Shown: piece after piece, positions 1 through 12,889 of the stretch
How positions within the stretch are numbered: position 1 is the first letter of the stretch
How the letters are laid out: each line of letters opens with the position of its first letter
NCBI GenBank assembly: GCA_023055355.1
Contig: JALJCS010000029.1
Coordinates: forward strand, 4,216,001-4,280,000
Origin: Agelaius tricolor
Lineage: Eukaryota > Chordata > Aves > Passeriformes > Icteridae
Length of the DNA: 64,000 nucleotides
Direction: 5' to 3'
Position numbers and translations under genes: made by a program
Notes under the pieces: generated by a model
The model's database searches: none
Told to the model about the DNA's origin: nothing
Seen by the model: the letters and a program-made list of their open reading frames with translations, nothing else

Positions 1-2499
1 ACTGCCACTGTGCTGTCAGGGATGGAGAAAGAACAGGTTGAAAATGCATTTTGTTTATGTGTGGGCAGCTAGACTAGGGAAAACATTTATTTAAGGGATT
101 GGGAGGGGTTTCGAGCCCTTTTTCCCCTCCTCCATCCACTTAGCAGTGACCAGGAGTTTTCCTTCCCAGCTTATCCCTTGACAAGCAGTCAAATTGACTT
201 TTTGCTTCCCCCTCAACACCTAAAAGCTTGAGACCTGGGTGAAGACCAAAACACCAGGGCCCCCTCAGTTTTAGGTACAGGGCTCTCCAACCCTGCTGGG
301 GCTGCACCAGCCCAAGCTGCTCTAGAGGGAAAGAGGAAAAAAAGGATAGAGCAAGAAAAAGGAAAAAAAAAAAAGAAAAACCCAGGAGAAAGACTGAAAA
401 TTGGATCCATTTATTTTACTTCAACCTTCCCCAATAGCTGCTGGTTATTTACCATTATCTCTCCTTGCAGTGTCGGTGTTGAGCTGAACTCCCCTCCTTA
501 GGCTGCTGACAGTCCATGATTACCAAGGAGCACAGCAATTCCAGCAAACCTGCCCGAGGAAGACCCTCTGTGCCAAAAACAACCAACCCCCCTCGAGGGG
601 GAATGGGGTGAAGGGGGACAAGAGAGCCACAGAACCTGCTGAGATCACACCAGGCACACAGAGATGAATTTTTCTCCCTGGGACCCAGCAAGGATCCCCT
701 GAGATGCTGCTGCTCCCACCTTGCACCCACGAATACAAATTTGGAGGTGCCATGCATAAATTTTCCCCCTCAGCAGGATGCTTGCCAAGGCAGAGCTGTT
801 TCTCTGCTGCACATCACAGGGATGAGGACAGTGTTCAGGTAAAGGACAGTGCCTTTGTCACCCTTCTGTGCTCTATTTGCCCAAGACACAATTTGTTTGG
901 CCTGCATGGGAGGGGGTACACGCAGCATCTTGTGTTTTATAAGAATATTTTGTCCCTTGGGAAGGGCTTTAACCAGCTTGTACCTCCAAGCATGGATGAG
1001 CACTAGAAATGAACCACTGCACAATTCATCTCAGATTTCCTAGTCAGCTTTCAGCAGCAGGACAAGGAGCTTCACTATCCACCCCAAACCCCCAGGGTCA
1101 TGCAGAATGTTTCCCAAACCATTCCCAAAGAAACACCCCTCCTGCTGAGATGAAAAGAGAGGGAGCTTGGATGGGTGCAGAAATGAGCCTGTCACTTCCC
1201 CATCTGTGCCAGAGGCAGGGGATGCTGCTCAGCACAAATAACTCAGGCTGAGAGTGACCCCTGCCCCCAGAGCTGAAACACAGGTGTGGGGAAATCAAGC
1301 CTGACCAGATGAGGCCAGGGGAGCCAAGACAAGGGGCTGCTGCTGGGTCTGCCTCAGCTTGGTCTTGTTTTTCAAGCAATCCCTGGCCTCTGCCTCAAAG
1401 TCAACAAAATGCTCCTAAAGCCAGGCTTTTCCCTTGGTGAGTGTCAGCTGGGGATGTCCTATACCTTAAAATAAACATCCTTCACCCCCTCAGCTGTGCA
1501 ATCCCCTGGAGCCCCCTGTCCTGCATCCATTGGCTCCAGCATCCTCCCATCTGTCTCAGGCAGGTCAATGCTCTGTCACCCTTCAACCCATCCCCACCAA
1601 ACAGAGGGCTCCAGAGGGAGCTGCAGGTGTCTTCCTAGATTTATGGCCTCTTTATTTATTTGTATCGATTTTTAAAAATGCTTTTGAAAGGAATAAAATA
1701 AAATAAAAAAAAAGGCACAATGACTCTGCTGATCCCTGGAGGCCTGGCAGTGATTAGTGCTTAATGCATCTGTGGTTGCTCCCTGCACCTGGGGACACCC
1801 CAGCACTGTGCAGACACCCAAACTAGGACAAAACCACCCCTGTCCAGCTCTATGGAGGGGAGAGGCCAGCATGGGACAGTCCCCATCCCATGGATGGCCG
1901 GGTCCTGCCACCAGTGGGTCCTGCAGCAGCTCCCAGCTTTCCTTGTGGCTCCTGAAAGCCCCTCAGAAATGTCTCCCTTAAGCACAGAGCTCATGGGTTA
2001 TGGCAGCCCTGCTGTGGCTCAGAGTAAGTTGTTGCAATGATTAATTACCCTCCCTTCAAAAATCAGACGCTGCTTCTACTGTAAATGAGTCCAGCTTCAC
2101 CTTCCAGCACTGGATCCTGACACACTCTTTGCTGCTAGATTAAAAACCTGTCCATTTTCAGCAGCTTCTCCCCCACAGAGAAATATGTAGACCACAATGA
2201 AATCACCTCTTAACCTCCCTTTGATAAACTAAGCAGGCAGAGATGCTTCCCTCACACTCCAAAGCGAGCCTTACATGCCTTAATTTACCCACATGTTTTG
2301 TTTTCAACTTTCTGTGTTGGCTTTTTTCCCATCTTCTTTTGAAAAATGCTCCCTTGGAGCTGCACAGAGCCCCTTTAAAAAGGTCCTGCTCGTACATGTA
2401 ATGCCACCTCCAAACACTGTTTATTCCTCACGAGTTCCCAGAGACATTTCTTGCCCAAAGGAGTTCATATTTACATTGAAAGAGTGACATAAACTGAGA

Positions 2500-2600
2500 G
2501 AAAATAAGGATTATTATCCCTGTTGTTCTAGATGAAGGAATCAAAGCATGGAGATGAAGAGATTTCCCTCCAGCCACGGGGAGTTGAGGAGCTGCCTGTG
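2500..2600 (-). mobile_element. MIR/L2-like ancient relic
   Basis: The segment with ATTATTATCCCTGTTG followed by AGATGAAGGAATC and an AAGCATGGAGATGAAGAG stretch resembles the reverse complement of the conserved MIR/L2 tail (the remembered consensus has ATTATCCCCATTTTACAGATG). It is strongly diverged, as expected for an element active before the amniote radiation. Confidence 0.5.
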
Positions 2601-4131
2601 CTCACCAATGCCAATAATTATTTAGCAATCAGAGTATCAACAGACAGCAGAAGGAACAGATTCTGGTTCAGATCCTGGATCTTGCTGTTCTGATGATACT
2701 CCAAGAACCTCTCTGATCTTCACTGCCCTGAGAGCAGGATTTCAGCAGAGGAACACAAGCTCCTCAGGGTGGGAGGCTGCTCAGAGAGTTTTCTGTCACA
2801 GGAAGAAAGGAAAAGCCCTGTTTGAGCACCCATACCAAAGGAAAAGCCAAATTTCCCATGGGACCCAAAGCCAGTTGTCCCAACTGCTCCATCAGCTGGA
2901 AATCCTCAAGCCAAAGTTCAAGATCCAGCTCAATCCCCACTCCAGTTGGGCTCTATGCAAATTCTTGTGCCTCTGAAGCCAGAGGCACCTTTGTATATCC
3001 AAAGCCATGAAAAGCAGGCTGGGACTCTTCCTGCACTCTTCAAAGCAGGGACAGTCCTATCCCCTCCCCAGTTTTTCATAACTCCATGGCTTGGGATGGA
3101 AAGGTCCTCCCTGACCCCCCTGCCTCCAGGAGAACCACCCCATTGTGGTTTGTCACCTTCCTGGTGAAAGGGCAGTTAAAAAAGGGGGATTTGTGAAATT
3201 TTTGTTTATTCCCACCCAACATCTGGCTTCTCCCAAAGCTTCCAGTGGCCAAACACGAGGGAGTGGTGTGACAGCCAGCGGGGCTGGCAGCCTGCTCCAG
3301 CTGGGTGCTGAACGAGCAGTGCTAATTCCACTCCTGTCAGGACACTTCCGAGAAATCTGGAGAATTGTGAGCAGGTTTTTTTCATGCTGCCAAGTACCCG
3401 TGGCCACCATGGCTCTCCTCACTTCTTCTGGCACAGTCCCACTTCATTCCCCTAAGCTACCACTTGGACAGTCAGAGGAGACAAAGAGAAACCCCAAAAT
3501 GCAGCATCCCTCTGCTCACTCCTCCCTGGGAAGCTGACACAAACCCATCCCACTCGCCAAACACTTAAAAAGGAAACAGCCCAGCACAGCACATCAAAAC
3601 TGCACTTTAATTAACTTGGGATTGTTTTTCCTCTCCCCCTCTTGCCTTTTTTTATTCCTTTTCTTCTCTGTCTCCTGGCATCAAGAACCAAATTGAGATG
3701 CAGGTGAATTCATTTTCATAAACTATCAGTTTCCATCAAATCTATCTAATCCATCTCTCTCTACAAAATCCCTTAAGCAGAAGATCTCGCTCCCACTCTG
3801 CCTTCCCCAGCTGTGTAAGCCTCGCAGAGCCGGCAGAAATACCAAGCGTGGGTGGCACTACAAGTTCCCAGCTCTCTCTAGATGTGAATATCACTGAGCT
3901 TACACGTCCTCGCCGTTCCCTCTAAAACATATGGCTTTAATGTAGCACCAGTCACTTCCCATCAAGATCAAAGTTTAAATATATCTGTGGACCAGGACGG
4001 GCAAAGCAGGTGCTGCTTGTGGGTCCAGAGCTGGGATGGAGATGGGATGAGGCACAGCTGGAGCACAGCTGCAGGGAGAAACCAGGGATGGACAGAGAGA
4101 CTGGGGAACAAACATCCCTCAGTCCCTATCC

Positions 4132-4514
4132 TGTCTCAGACATCTTTTATGAAAAATCCTTTCCTTAGGATTTTTCCTCCTGAGAAGCTGAGAGGCCTCA
4201 AGAACAAAATGCAAACAATGGTTATCTGCTGCTGTGGAATGCAACAAGTAGATCTGTAATTAATCTCATGTGGTTGTTTCTAATCAATGGCCAATCACAA
4301 TCATCTGGCTCGGACTCTGTCTGAGACACAAGTCTTTGTTATCATTCATTCTTTTTCTATTCCTAACCAGCCTTCTGATGAAATTCTTTCTTCTATTCTT
4401 TTAGTATAGTTTTAATGTAATATATATCATAAAATAATAAATCAAGCCTTGTGAAACACGGAGTCAGATCCTCGTCCCTTCCCTCATCCTCAGACCCCTG
4501 TGAACACTGTCACA
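4132..4514 (+). mobile_element. Solo LTR, class II (ERVK-like) endogenous retrovirus, copy 1
   Basis: The element runs from TGTCTCAGACATC to GTGAACACTGTCACA, with canonical TG...CA ends. It is flanked by a perfect 6-bp direct repeat CTATCC at 4126-4131 and 4515-4520. It includes CCAAT-type motifs, a TATATATCATAAAATAATAAATC stretch that supplies a polyadenylation signal, and no internal genes, so it is a solo LTR left by recombination. Two further copies lie at 49706-50070 (minus) and 56034-56417 (plus). The 6-bp duplication is typical of class II (ERVK) avian retroviruses. The family name is not assigned. Confidence 0.85.
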
Positions 4515-5647
4515 CTATCCCACCACAGATATGGCACAACACCCCAAAATTCCTTCATCCAACTGGAACATCCAGAGCAGCTGATGTAGACAACATTCCC
4601 CAGCTCTGAAACAACTAAAAACTCACAATCCACAGCGTGAGCAGGGCAGAAAGTCAGCTAGCCCTGCCTTGAATGCCTACACTGGCTTTTCCACAAACTC
4701 TGCTTTGAACCTCTACCTCCCAGGGACTCAGCCTGCCAGGCACAGCGATGGCAGTGAGCAGGATTAGGGCTGGGGAGGCAGGAGAGGAGGCAGGAGGAGA
4801 TATTGCATTTCTTTCAGCATCACCCAAAAGTGTTTATCAGGACCACACACAAAGGTATTGGGCACAGATTGAATGTGTCTCATGGAAGTGTTTCCCAAAG
4901 CCGCTGGGAGCTGGATGGCTCATCAGAGAATCTTAATTGGTTTTCTCTTAAAAAACTCCAAATGCATAAATTAAAGCAATATAACAAATTCCTGCCTGTT
5001 TCTCGTTATTGATAATATGAACACAGCAAGACAACACTGCAAAGAAACTTTCTCCGAATTCTCTCTCCCAGGATGGATCAGCCAGGAGTGTGGGAAAGCT
5101 CTGGCACCCCGGGGCAAAGAAGGACCTGGAGAAAGGAGAGGATCCTCACTGCTGGGATAACATCCTGGGGGATAACACTGGGGCTGCTACAGCCTCCTTT
5201 TTGTTGGGGTTCATGTCTTGCTCCTGCCAGCCAGGTCTCTTTATGATCATCTTTCATCTCCCTCTCTCCTTTTATTTCCTCTCCAGTGCAGGCACTTGCT
5301 CTCAACAGCTCGGTTTTTCTCCACGTTGTGGATGGCTCTGCCCTTTCATCCCGGCCTCCAGAGGCTCCAGCAAAGCTCAAAGTCTCATCCTGGCCAAGGC
5401 AAAGCAAACATCAAAGCAAGGAGCTGATGCTCAGGCTGAGGCTCTGATGCCCATCAGCCTGGCACCTCCCAGGCTGTCCCAAGGCCATGCCAGCTCCAGG
5501 GGGTGATGAATCTTGGTGGGATCAATCAGATGGAAGGTGGGCAGTGGACATCCATGGCCTCGCATTCAGCTGAGAGCCAAAACTACAGCAGCAAGTCCAG
5601 TTTCCCTACTTCTGCTAAAGTTTTTTCCTGATATATTTGTTTCAGCT

Positions 5648-5775
5648 CAACAATCACAGAATCCCAGAATGGCACGGGTTGGAAGGGACCTTAAAGACCA
5701 TTTAGTTCCACCTCCTGCCATGGGCAGGGACTCATTCCACGAAACCAGAGACCCATTCAACCTCTCCTTAAAGTG
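5648..5775 (-). mobile_element. CR1 LINE 3' tail
   Basis: The CR1 end is recognised by ATCACAGAATCCCAGAATGG, then GGTTGGAAGGGACCTTAAAG and the TTCCACC and CTGCCATGGGCAGGGACT blocks. These are the reverse complement of the avian CR1 3' region, so the element points left. It is 5'-truncated, as most CR1 copies are. Confidence 0.85.
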
Positions 5776-8700
5776 CCAGACTTTATCTTAGTAAAGTCTC
5801 CAGTGAATTAATCTCCTTTTGAAATGCTCAATGATTCTATTTCCCAAGTTACAAGGCCAGAATCCAATGGGTGAGCTGAGAAAAGGAACCAGTCCCTTGC
5901 ACGCACACATTTAAAAAAGAAAACACAAACCAAAACAGACCTTGCTCCTGTTGTTCTTTCCCTTTATTCCTCCCCAAAAGTAGGTAATTTATATTTTAAT
6001 TAAAGTGAGCACAATGTAACTCCGTGAGTTTGGCCGCTGAGCGTTGTCTCAGCTCGGGCTGGAAGATAAACAGGCTCAAATACTCTCAGTGTGGCCCTTT
6101 CCTGGGAAGCACAGGGATCACACTCACAATTCATCTTAAACCATCGCAAGATGATGCCCATTAGAGGGAGAGAAGGGGTGTTAATGAGATGAAGTGTGAG
6201 AATGGGGGGAAAATGAATAAAAGCAACAGCATGAATAGCACATGAGAGGCAAATGAAATAATTACTCCATTCACCATTGTTACAACAACACAATAAATTT
6301 AATGCAATTTCTAAAGGCCAACCAGTTTTCTTTCTTACTTTCTGCTTCTTTTTTCTGCCTCCCCCCCCCTTTTTTTAAGTTCCTTTTTACAGTTTCAGAA
6401 TTATGCTTTAATTAGCATAACATTTAAATTAGCGAATGGAATCTTAATTAGCTGAGGAAATAGACTTTTGTTGGAGTGGTTGCTAAAACAAATAAATCCT
6501 CTTCCTCTTTCAAGAGCCATTTGCTTATGGCACATTTAATAGCCTAGTGTACCATAAACAATTTGAGACAAGGATAAGTAATTAAATTAGAAAACATGCC
6601 GACAGAAGTAGCCCAGCCTGGCCTTCTGGAGCTACAAGGAGATAATGCAAACCTCCCTTCAGGAGAGAAAAGTGGCCATGCTGGGATGTTCAGTTTTTGT
6701 TTGCAGAATTCCAGTTGCAATGTTTTGGGTTGAATATCGGAGCCTTGGGGGTGGTTGAGCCCTGACTGAAGGAAGGCTCCCATGGAAATGCAAGGAAAGG
6801 GTTGCAGAAGGTTCAGCCAGAAAGACAAACCCATAAAGGATTGGGTTAAAGAAGGGAAAGCCCACAGTGGTGAAGCTCTGGGATGAGTGGGATGGGAGGC
6901 AAAGGTTGAAATGAGAGAGAATTTCCAAGAGAATTTCCATCCAGAAATTCTTTCAGCTGCTGCATTTGAGGTTCATCTGCTACAACACGAGACCCAGGTC
7001 TGGGACCATCTTCTGGGTGTGATCCAACTTTGCTCCCTCTCTCCTGGGTAGGAAACATCCCCCCCAGCCTTAGCCTCAGCATGGTTGGACAGGGACCAGC
7101 ACCTGGCCAAGATGCTCCATTCACCTGTCCTGAAATTCTATTCCATGAAAAATGCCCCCAGCAGGCAGCTCTTCTCTCTCCCTGTGCCAAGAGAGTCTCA
7201 AGTCAGGCAGCTCAGGCTGCAACAGCCATGTTCTGTCTCCCTCACGTTCTCACATGTGATAAATTTTTCCCATCCCTAAAAAGGCAGGATCCATTTGTTA
7301 ATATTTAAGCACGAGGCTTGTGGATGAAACAGGAAAAACAGCACCACCCAACATTTCCACACAAACCCTTTGGAGAACACACTTCTAGGTCCTTATCTGC
7401 ACAGTCAAGGTGTACTTAAAAACCTGGATAGTCTCAGGATGCAACAAAATTAAGTCTTAAGCCTCCTGCACTCTCAGCTTTTAAGGATGAGCAGTGATAT
7501 TGTCAGTCAAGAGAGGTGAGAAACAGCAAGACCCAGGGGAGGATGCACTGGTGGATCTTTCTGTGCCTTGCAGAGGATTGTGACAACCATCATCACATCC
7601 AAAGCATCTTTCCAGCTGATGAGCAAATCCTTGGGTGGCCCTGGGAGGGCTGTCCCTGCTGTCCCTCCTCTCCAGCACAGCCCTGGCAGCTGAAGACAGA
7701 GTGTTTCCAGCAGCAGGGCTGCTCCATCCCGCTCTGGCCAGGCAACTGCAGAGAGCAATAAAAGTTTAATGGCTCCCAGTGGGTCGATTCCAAAAGAATG
7801 AAAACGCTATAAATCCAGCATAGTGCTTATGTGGAGCTTAAAAACAAACTGCTCCAATCACACTTAGCGAAGTCGTCCAGTCTTCACAGAAGACAGGGAT
7901 GAAAAAGAAAGATTTAACCTTAGCCATGCCTTGGGCAGAATTCAGGTTGGGCAGAAAAACAGTTTGGCCTCAGTGGGAAGATTTTCCTGGCTTTGTTTAT
8001 ATTTAGTGTGATTTAAATCCTTGTGTGTGCATCCCTGCCATGAGGGCTCGCACTCCCAGGCACCACCAGGGCTCAGGGTACTCATGGAAAATTGCAAAGG
8101 ATCAGGCAAAGCCATCTCCTTGCTTTCCAGACAAAGCCATGCTGAGAAGCCCCTTCTAAAAGCCTTGCTCCATGATGTTTCCCCATGCTAAACTATTCCA
8201 TCCCCACTGCCTCGTTCCCCCTCTCCGTGCATTGTAACAGCCAGCAATTTTCAGTAGGAGCCTCTCTCAAGGAAAATGCTCCATCACAGGCCTAGTTCCT
8301 GGTCACTACTCTCTTTCCATCTTATCTCCCTTTGTTCCCTGCTTCACCACACAGCTGTGGGCTCTGGAGCTTCTCGGGAGGATGGGAAAAGCAAAACTCC
8401 CTGTGTGTAATCCCATCTCTCAAGGCAGAAATGCCTTCCCAAGGAGGCCAAGGTGCAGCACAGCCCCATCCATCTTCTGTCCACCTGCTCCGTGGTGCTG
8501 CTGAAGCCAGGGGTGGGGATGGCTGCAAAGAACAATTAACCTCTGCTCTCTGCTGGGGAAAAGTCCATCAGCAAAGAGGAGTCAAATCCTGGCTTTTTCC
8601 ACCATTGTTCTCCTTTTCCAGCAGCAGTGGCCGTGCCATCCTCTGGGCTCTTGTGTTTCTCACCCCTTACAGGCTGCTCTGCCCTCAGCAAAAAGAGCTG

Positions 8701-8916
8701 TTAGGTCTCAGGGAGGCTGAGAAGAGCAGCATTTCACAAGAACACTGACACTCATCTTCTCCTGACCTCAATGGCTGGGAAAATCCACACCCCGAACAAC
8801 AAAACCATCCCAAACCAATTGAAAGTTACCCAGAGATTCTTTCCCATTTGAAAATAGGTCATCACCCAATCCTCATTTCCTATTTCTTACACATCCATTA
8901 TCAGCTTTCATGGCAG

Positions 8917-9011
8917 AGTCATAGAATTGTTTAGATTGGGAAAGATCTCCAAGATCATCCAAGCCAACCTTTGAGTCCAGCCAAACCATCCCACACAATC
9001 AAATTCTAGGA
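8917..9011 (-). mobile_element. CR1 LINE 3' tail, diverged
   Basis: GTCATAGAATTGTTTAG, then GATTGGGAAAGATCTCC, AAGATCATCCAAGCCAACC and TTTGAGTCCAGCC match the reverse complement of an older CR1 subfamily tail. No coding remnant is visible. Confidence 0.7.
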
Positions 9012-9060
9012 AATACCTTGCTCTGCCTCTAGTGGAATGTTGATAACTCAAGTGATCTTT

Positions 9061-9118
9061 GTTTCTAATTCCTGAAGGACATCTTAAATGTTTCTAATTC
9101 CTGAAGGACACCTTAAAT
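9061..9118. repeat. 29-bp tandem duplication, two copies
   Basis: Two adjacent 29-bp copies (9061-9089 and 9090-9118) begin GTTTCTAATTCCTGAAGG and differ by one base (ATCTTAAAT versus ACCTTAAAT). This is a recent short tandem duplication, just beyond the CR1 tail. Confidence 0.85.
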
Positions 9119-10498
9119 GTCCATCCATAAAGAGGATGTTTTAGTGGTTCTGGAGTAAGGACACCCAGCCTAAGGACAGGGTCCCCTCCAGCATCTCCCA
9201 TCCACAGCTTCTCCATGGGACCCCCAGCACCCACAGACCAGTAATTCCTCATTTTTAATATTAAACCCTGTTTAATATTTTGACCCATCACTTCTAAAGC
9301 TCAGAAAGCTGCTGAAACACCACAGCTGGAGCATTGCTCCACATAAACATCCCTCTGCCAGGAGACAGAGGCACCAAGTCTAATTACTAAAATTGCATCT
9401 ACATTGCAGTCACAGAAGCTGAGCTGGCTTAAAACAAGCTATGCCCTCATCCCAAATAGCACTTTTATGTACATACTTATACACACAGACAAGGAAAAAA
9501 CAGCAAAGCCAAACAAACCACCAGGAAAAGAGGCTCTCTTCTGGTAAAATTCCAAATGGCAGCCTAATTATGCATTACAACTACTAAACTCTTCTCTTTA
9601 GGAAACTTCTGGCCCTTCCCTGCTTTGTTGACAGGACATGGGGCAGGATGAGGACACTGGATAGGAGTGGATGTTGCAGCAGTGCCAAACACTTGGAGCT
9701 GGAGGGACAAAGTGTCTGATGGAGACCAAAGCAAAACCCCACCCAATTCCTTCCCTCCTCTCACAGCACCAGCTATTTTTTTTTTCATTTTTTAAAAATA
9801 CATTTCAGCCCTCCAGAACTCAGACACCCCAAAATGGCCCAGCTTCATCCTCTGAGCCATTAGTCCAGCAATATTTATAGTTTTCCAAGAACAAACAAAG
9901 CCATCACACCGAAGCCTGCCTGTTAATGGCACAGCCTGGGGATAGATGACTTTAGGGAAATCACTGTGGCGAGCACACAATGGTGATGGATAGAGGAGGA
10001 AAAGGGGGAAAAGGGAAGCAAAAACAGCAGTCTGCAGAAACAGGGGGGCAATCTGCAGACTTGAGTAGAGTCACACCTCCTTGCTCCAGTGACAAATCTG
10101 CTCCATTAGGCCTATAAACCACACTTTGCCATCACCACGCTGCAGAGAACGGCTTGCACTCAGTAATGGGCCTCACAAGGCAAATGCAAGCCCAAAACAA
10201 ACACTTTTCTAAATGCCTCATAACTTCTTTGTTCCACCTGACTGCAGTCAAACCTGAACTCCGACCTTGCTGTTTCTGCCACACACTTCAAACCTCCAGG
10301 AAAAAAAACCCAGCAAACCTTGTAAGACCCTCAGCTGCATTCCTGGGCTGCAGCAGCTCTCAGTGCAGCCCTCTGATGCTCAGCACAGAGAATTTTCTTT
10401 CCCATGCTGCACTTAATTAAGGAAAAGCAAAGGGTAGCCACAGAGGTGATGGGAGTGAGAGATTTTCCATCATCACCAATCTTCAGAGAAGTGATTTC

Positions 10499-10643
10499 AG
10501 AGAACCATGGAATATCCTGAGTGGGAAGGGATCCACAAGGATCCCTGAGTCCAACTCCTGGCCCTGCAGACACCCCAACAATCCCACCCTGTCTCTGAGA
10601 TTGTTGTCCAAATGCTTCTGGAGCTCTGGCAGCCTTGGGGCCG
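10499..10643 (-). mobile_element. CR1 LINE 3' region, part 1 (split by an LTR)
   Basis: AGAGAACCATGGAATATCC, GAGTGGGAAGGGATCCAC, GAGTCCAACTCCTGGCCC and CTGGAGCTCTGGCAGCC are the reverse complement of the CR1 3' untranslated region. The match stops at 10643 in the middle of the well-known CTTGGGGCTGTGCCC block and resumes at 10946, so the two parts are one element interrupted by an LTR. Confidence 0.85.
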
Positions 10644-10945
10644 TGTTGCTTTGATTTTTTAAGATTTTCTAAGCCTTCTGATAATTACATTTTTGCAACA
10701 ATCTTTTTCATACATTTTCTATAAATAACTTATTGTTTTGCATTCTTTTATGGAGGAGAAGAAATTTGGTAAACTGTTAGTTTGTCCAGTGTCATTGGAG
10801 AGGTGACACTTTCACCCTCCAATCCACTGCCACTTTTGAAAATCTATAAATGTTGGAGTCAGAAAATAAAACTGCCCCTTTTTTACCTTAAGAACAGCAG
10901 TGTGTGCTGAGTGTGTGTCATGTTATTCCATGTCCTATAGTGACA
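10644..10945 (+). mobile_element. Solo LTR nested in a CR1
   Basis: This is a 302-bp insertion with TG...CA ends (TGTTGCTTTGATTTTTT to CCTATAGTGACA). It is flanked by a 6-bp target duplication with one mismatch, GGGCCG at 10638-10643 and GGGCTG at 10946-10951. It contains an AATAAA polyadenylation signal near 10865 followed by a GTGTGTGCTGAGTGTGTG region, as expected for an R-U5 segment. No internal retroviral genes are present. The host CR1 resumes without loss at both borders. Confidence 0.8.
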
Positions 10946-11209
10946 GGGCTGTGCCCATTCCCTGGGGAGCCTGGGCAGTGCCCAGCACCTCTGGAGGAAG
11001 AACCTTTCCCTGATATCCAACCTGACCCTCCCTGGCACAGCTCCAGCCATTCCTGGGTCTTGTTCCTGGTCACCAGAGAGAAAAGATCCATGTCTGCCCA
11101 GCCACTGCCCATCTCAAGGAAGCTGCAGGCTGCTGTGAGGTCTCCCCTGATTTCCCCCAGCCTGAGGATGCTGACCCTGCTGTGCCTTGCAGGATTAACA
11201 CATCTCAAG
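10946..11209 (-). mobile_element. CR1 LINE 3' region, part 2
   Basis: Continuation of the CR1 interrupted by the LTR to its left: GGGCTGTGCCCATTCCC, CCTGGGCAGTGCCCAGC, AACCTTTCCCTGATATCC and AAGGAAGCTGCAGGC blocks, all in the reverse orientation of CR1. A short open frame over it is not a gene. Confidence 0.8.
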
Positions 11210-11792
11210 ATCCACTGACGAAAGGATGCTGCAGGTAAGGGAAAAAATGCGATTCCCTCGGACACAAACTCTGACATCCTATCTTAATCCTCAGCTGCAA
11301 CAGGAGCGCTACCCTGGGATCTCCCCCCGTGTTATTAAAGCACTCCAGATGGTTTTGATGGGGAAGAGACATTCATTGTGATACCCCAGACACCAAGCTG
11401 ACATCTCAGCGGCTGCGGGAACATCACAGAGAAAATCGGTTCCCCACCAGAGTGTTTGTGCAGCAAGAGGGAACTCGTGAACTGAAGCAGAAAATCCTCC
11501 ACGACTGCTCTAGACTAATAATTGCCCAAACGCCGGGTGGTGGCAAAAAAAAAACCAACCCACAAAGCGATGCCTGGCTTTGAAACCAGCCCTGCTCCTC
11601 GACCCGGAGGCAGCGGCTCTGCTGCCGCCCCGAGGGGGCGAGTGAGCCGCGGGACACGGTGTCCAGCAGTAAATTAAATGCCAGCAGAGCCGCCTGGCTC
11701 AGCCCGGGCACCCCGCGGGCAGCAGAGATGAGCTCGCTCCGGCTCTCCGGTGTTCGCTGCTCTCCATCCCCTCCCGCGCATCCATCCGCACC

Positions 11793-12530
11793 GCCTCTCC
11801 TCGCATCCCTTCGCCTCTCCTCGCATCCCTTCGCCTCTCCTCGCATCCCTTCGCCTCTCCTCGCATCCCTTCGCCTCTCCTCGCATCCCTTTGCCTCTCC
11901 TCGCATCCCTTCGCCTCTCCTCGCATCCCTTCGCCTCTCCTCGCATCCCTTCTCCTCTCCTCACATCCCTTCGCCTCTCCTCGCATCCCTTCGCCTCTCC
12001 TCGCATCCCTTCTCCTCTCCCCTCATCCCTTCTCCTCTCCCCTCATCCCTTCTCCTCTCCTAGCATCCCTTCTCCCTCTCCCCTCATCCCTTCTCCTCTC
12101 CTCGCATCCCTTCTCCTCTCCCCTCATCCCTACTCCTCTCCCCTCATCCCTACTCCTCTCCCCTCGTCCCTTCGCCTCTCCTCGCATCCCTTCGCCTCTC
12201 CCTTCATCCCTTCTCCTCTCCCTTCATCCCTTCTCCTCTCCTCACATCCCTTCTCCTCTCCTCGCATCCCTTCGCCTCTCCTCGCATCCCTTCTCCTCTC
12301 TTCGCATCCCTTCTCTCCTCTCATCCCTTCGCCTCTCCCCTCGTCCCTTCTCCCTCTCCCCTCATCCCTTCTCCCTCTCCCCTCATCCCTTCTCCCTCTC
12401 CCCTCATCCCTTCGCCTCTCCTCGCATCCCTTCTCCTCTCCCCTCATCCCTTCTCCCTCTCCCCTCATCCCTTCTCCTCTCCCCTCATCCCTTCTCCTCT
12501 CCTCTCATCCCTTCTCCTCTCTTCCTCCCG
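11793..12530. repeat. 20-bp minisatellite, pyrimidine-rich plus strand
   Basis: About 37 copies of a 20-bp unit. The left units read TCGCATCCCTTCGCCTCTCC and the right units CCTCATCCCTTCTCCTCTCC, with occasional 19- or 21-bp steps. The minus strand, which is the strand sense to OPCML, is G/A rich (GGGATGCGAGGAGAGGCGAA). The left half carries two CpGs per unit, the right half mostly none. Open frames up to 262 codons over it arise because the unit has no stop in any frame. Purine-pyrimidine asymmetry makes triplex formation possible in the right half. Confidence 0.95.
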
Positions 12531-12889
12531 GCTTTTGAATCTCTCCCTTCCCCTCTCCCTTCCCCTCTCCCCTTGCAGCAGTGGAGCAGAGGGGCAGAGC
12601 CCGCGTGTGCATCGTGGTCATTTCCAGGCGCTTCTCCCTCTGTCTCTATCAGAATTCCAAAGGAGCAAAGCCAGCCGGAGCCCACCTCGCACTGGAAAGG
12701 CAGCCAGGCAGCTCGTGTCACCACGATGTCCTTGTAGTGCTCAGGGCATGAAAAGCAAAGGGGACAATGTCTAGGGAGTGCTGCAGGATGCTCCCAGGCT
12801 TCCCAGCGCCCATCCCGCTTCCCAACGCACTGCCACCCTCCATCCTCACCCTGCGTGGCGCTGGGAAAAGAGATGTCACAAAATTACCA

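Noticed and set aside
11750..12538. 262-codon plus-strand frame rich in Ser/Pro/His
   Set aside because: Produced by a 20-bp repeat without stops, equally open in other frames.
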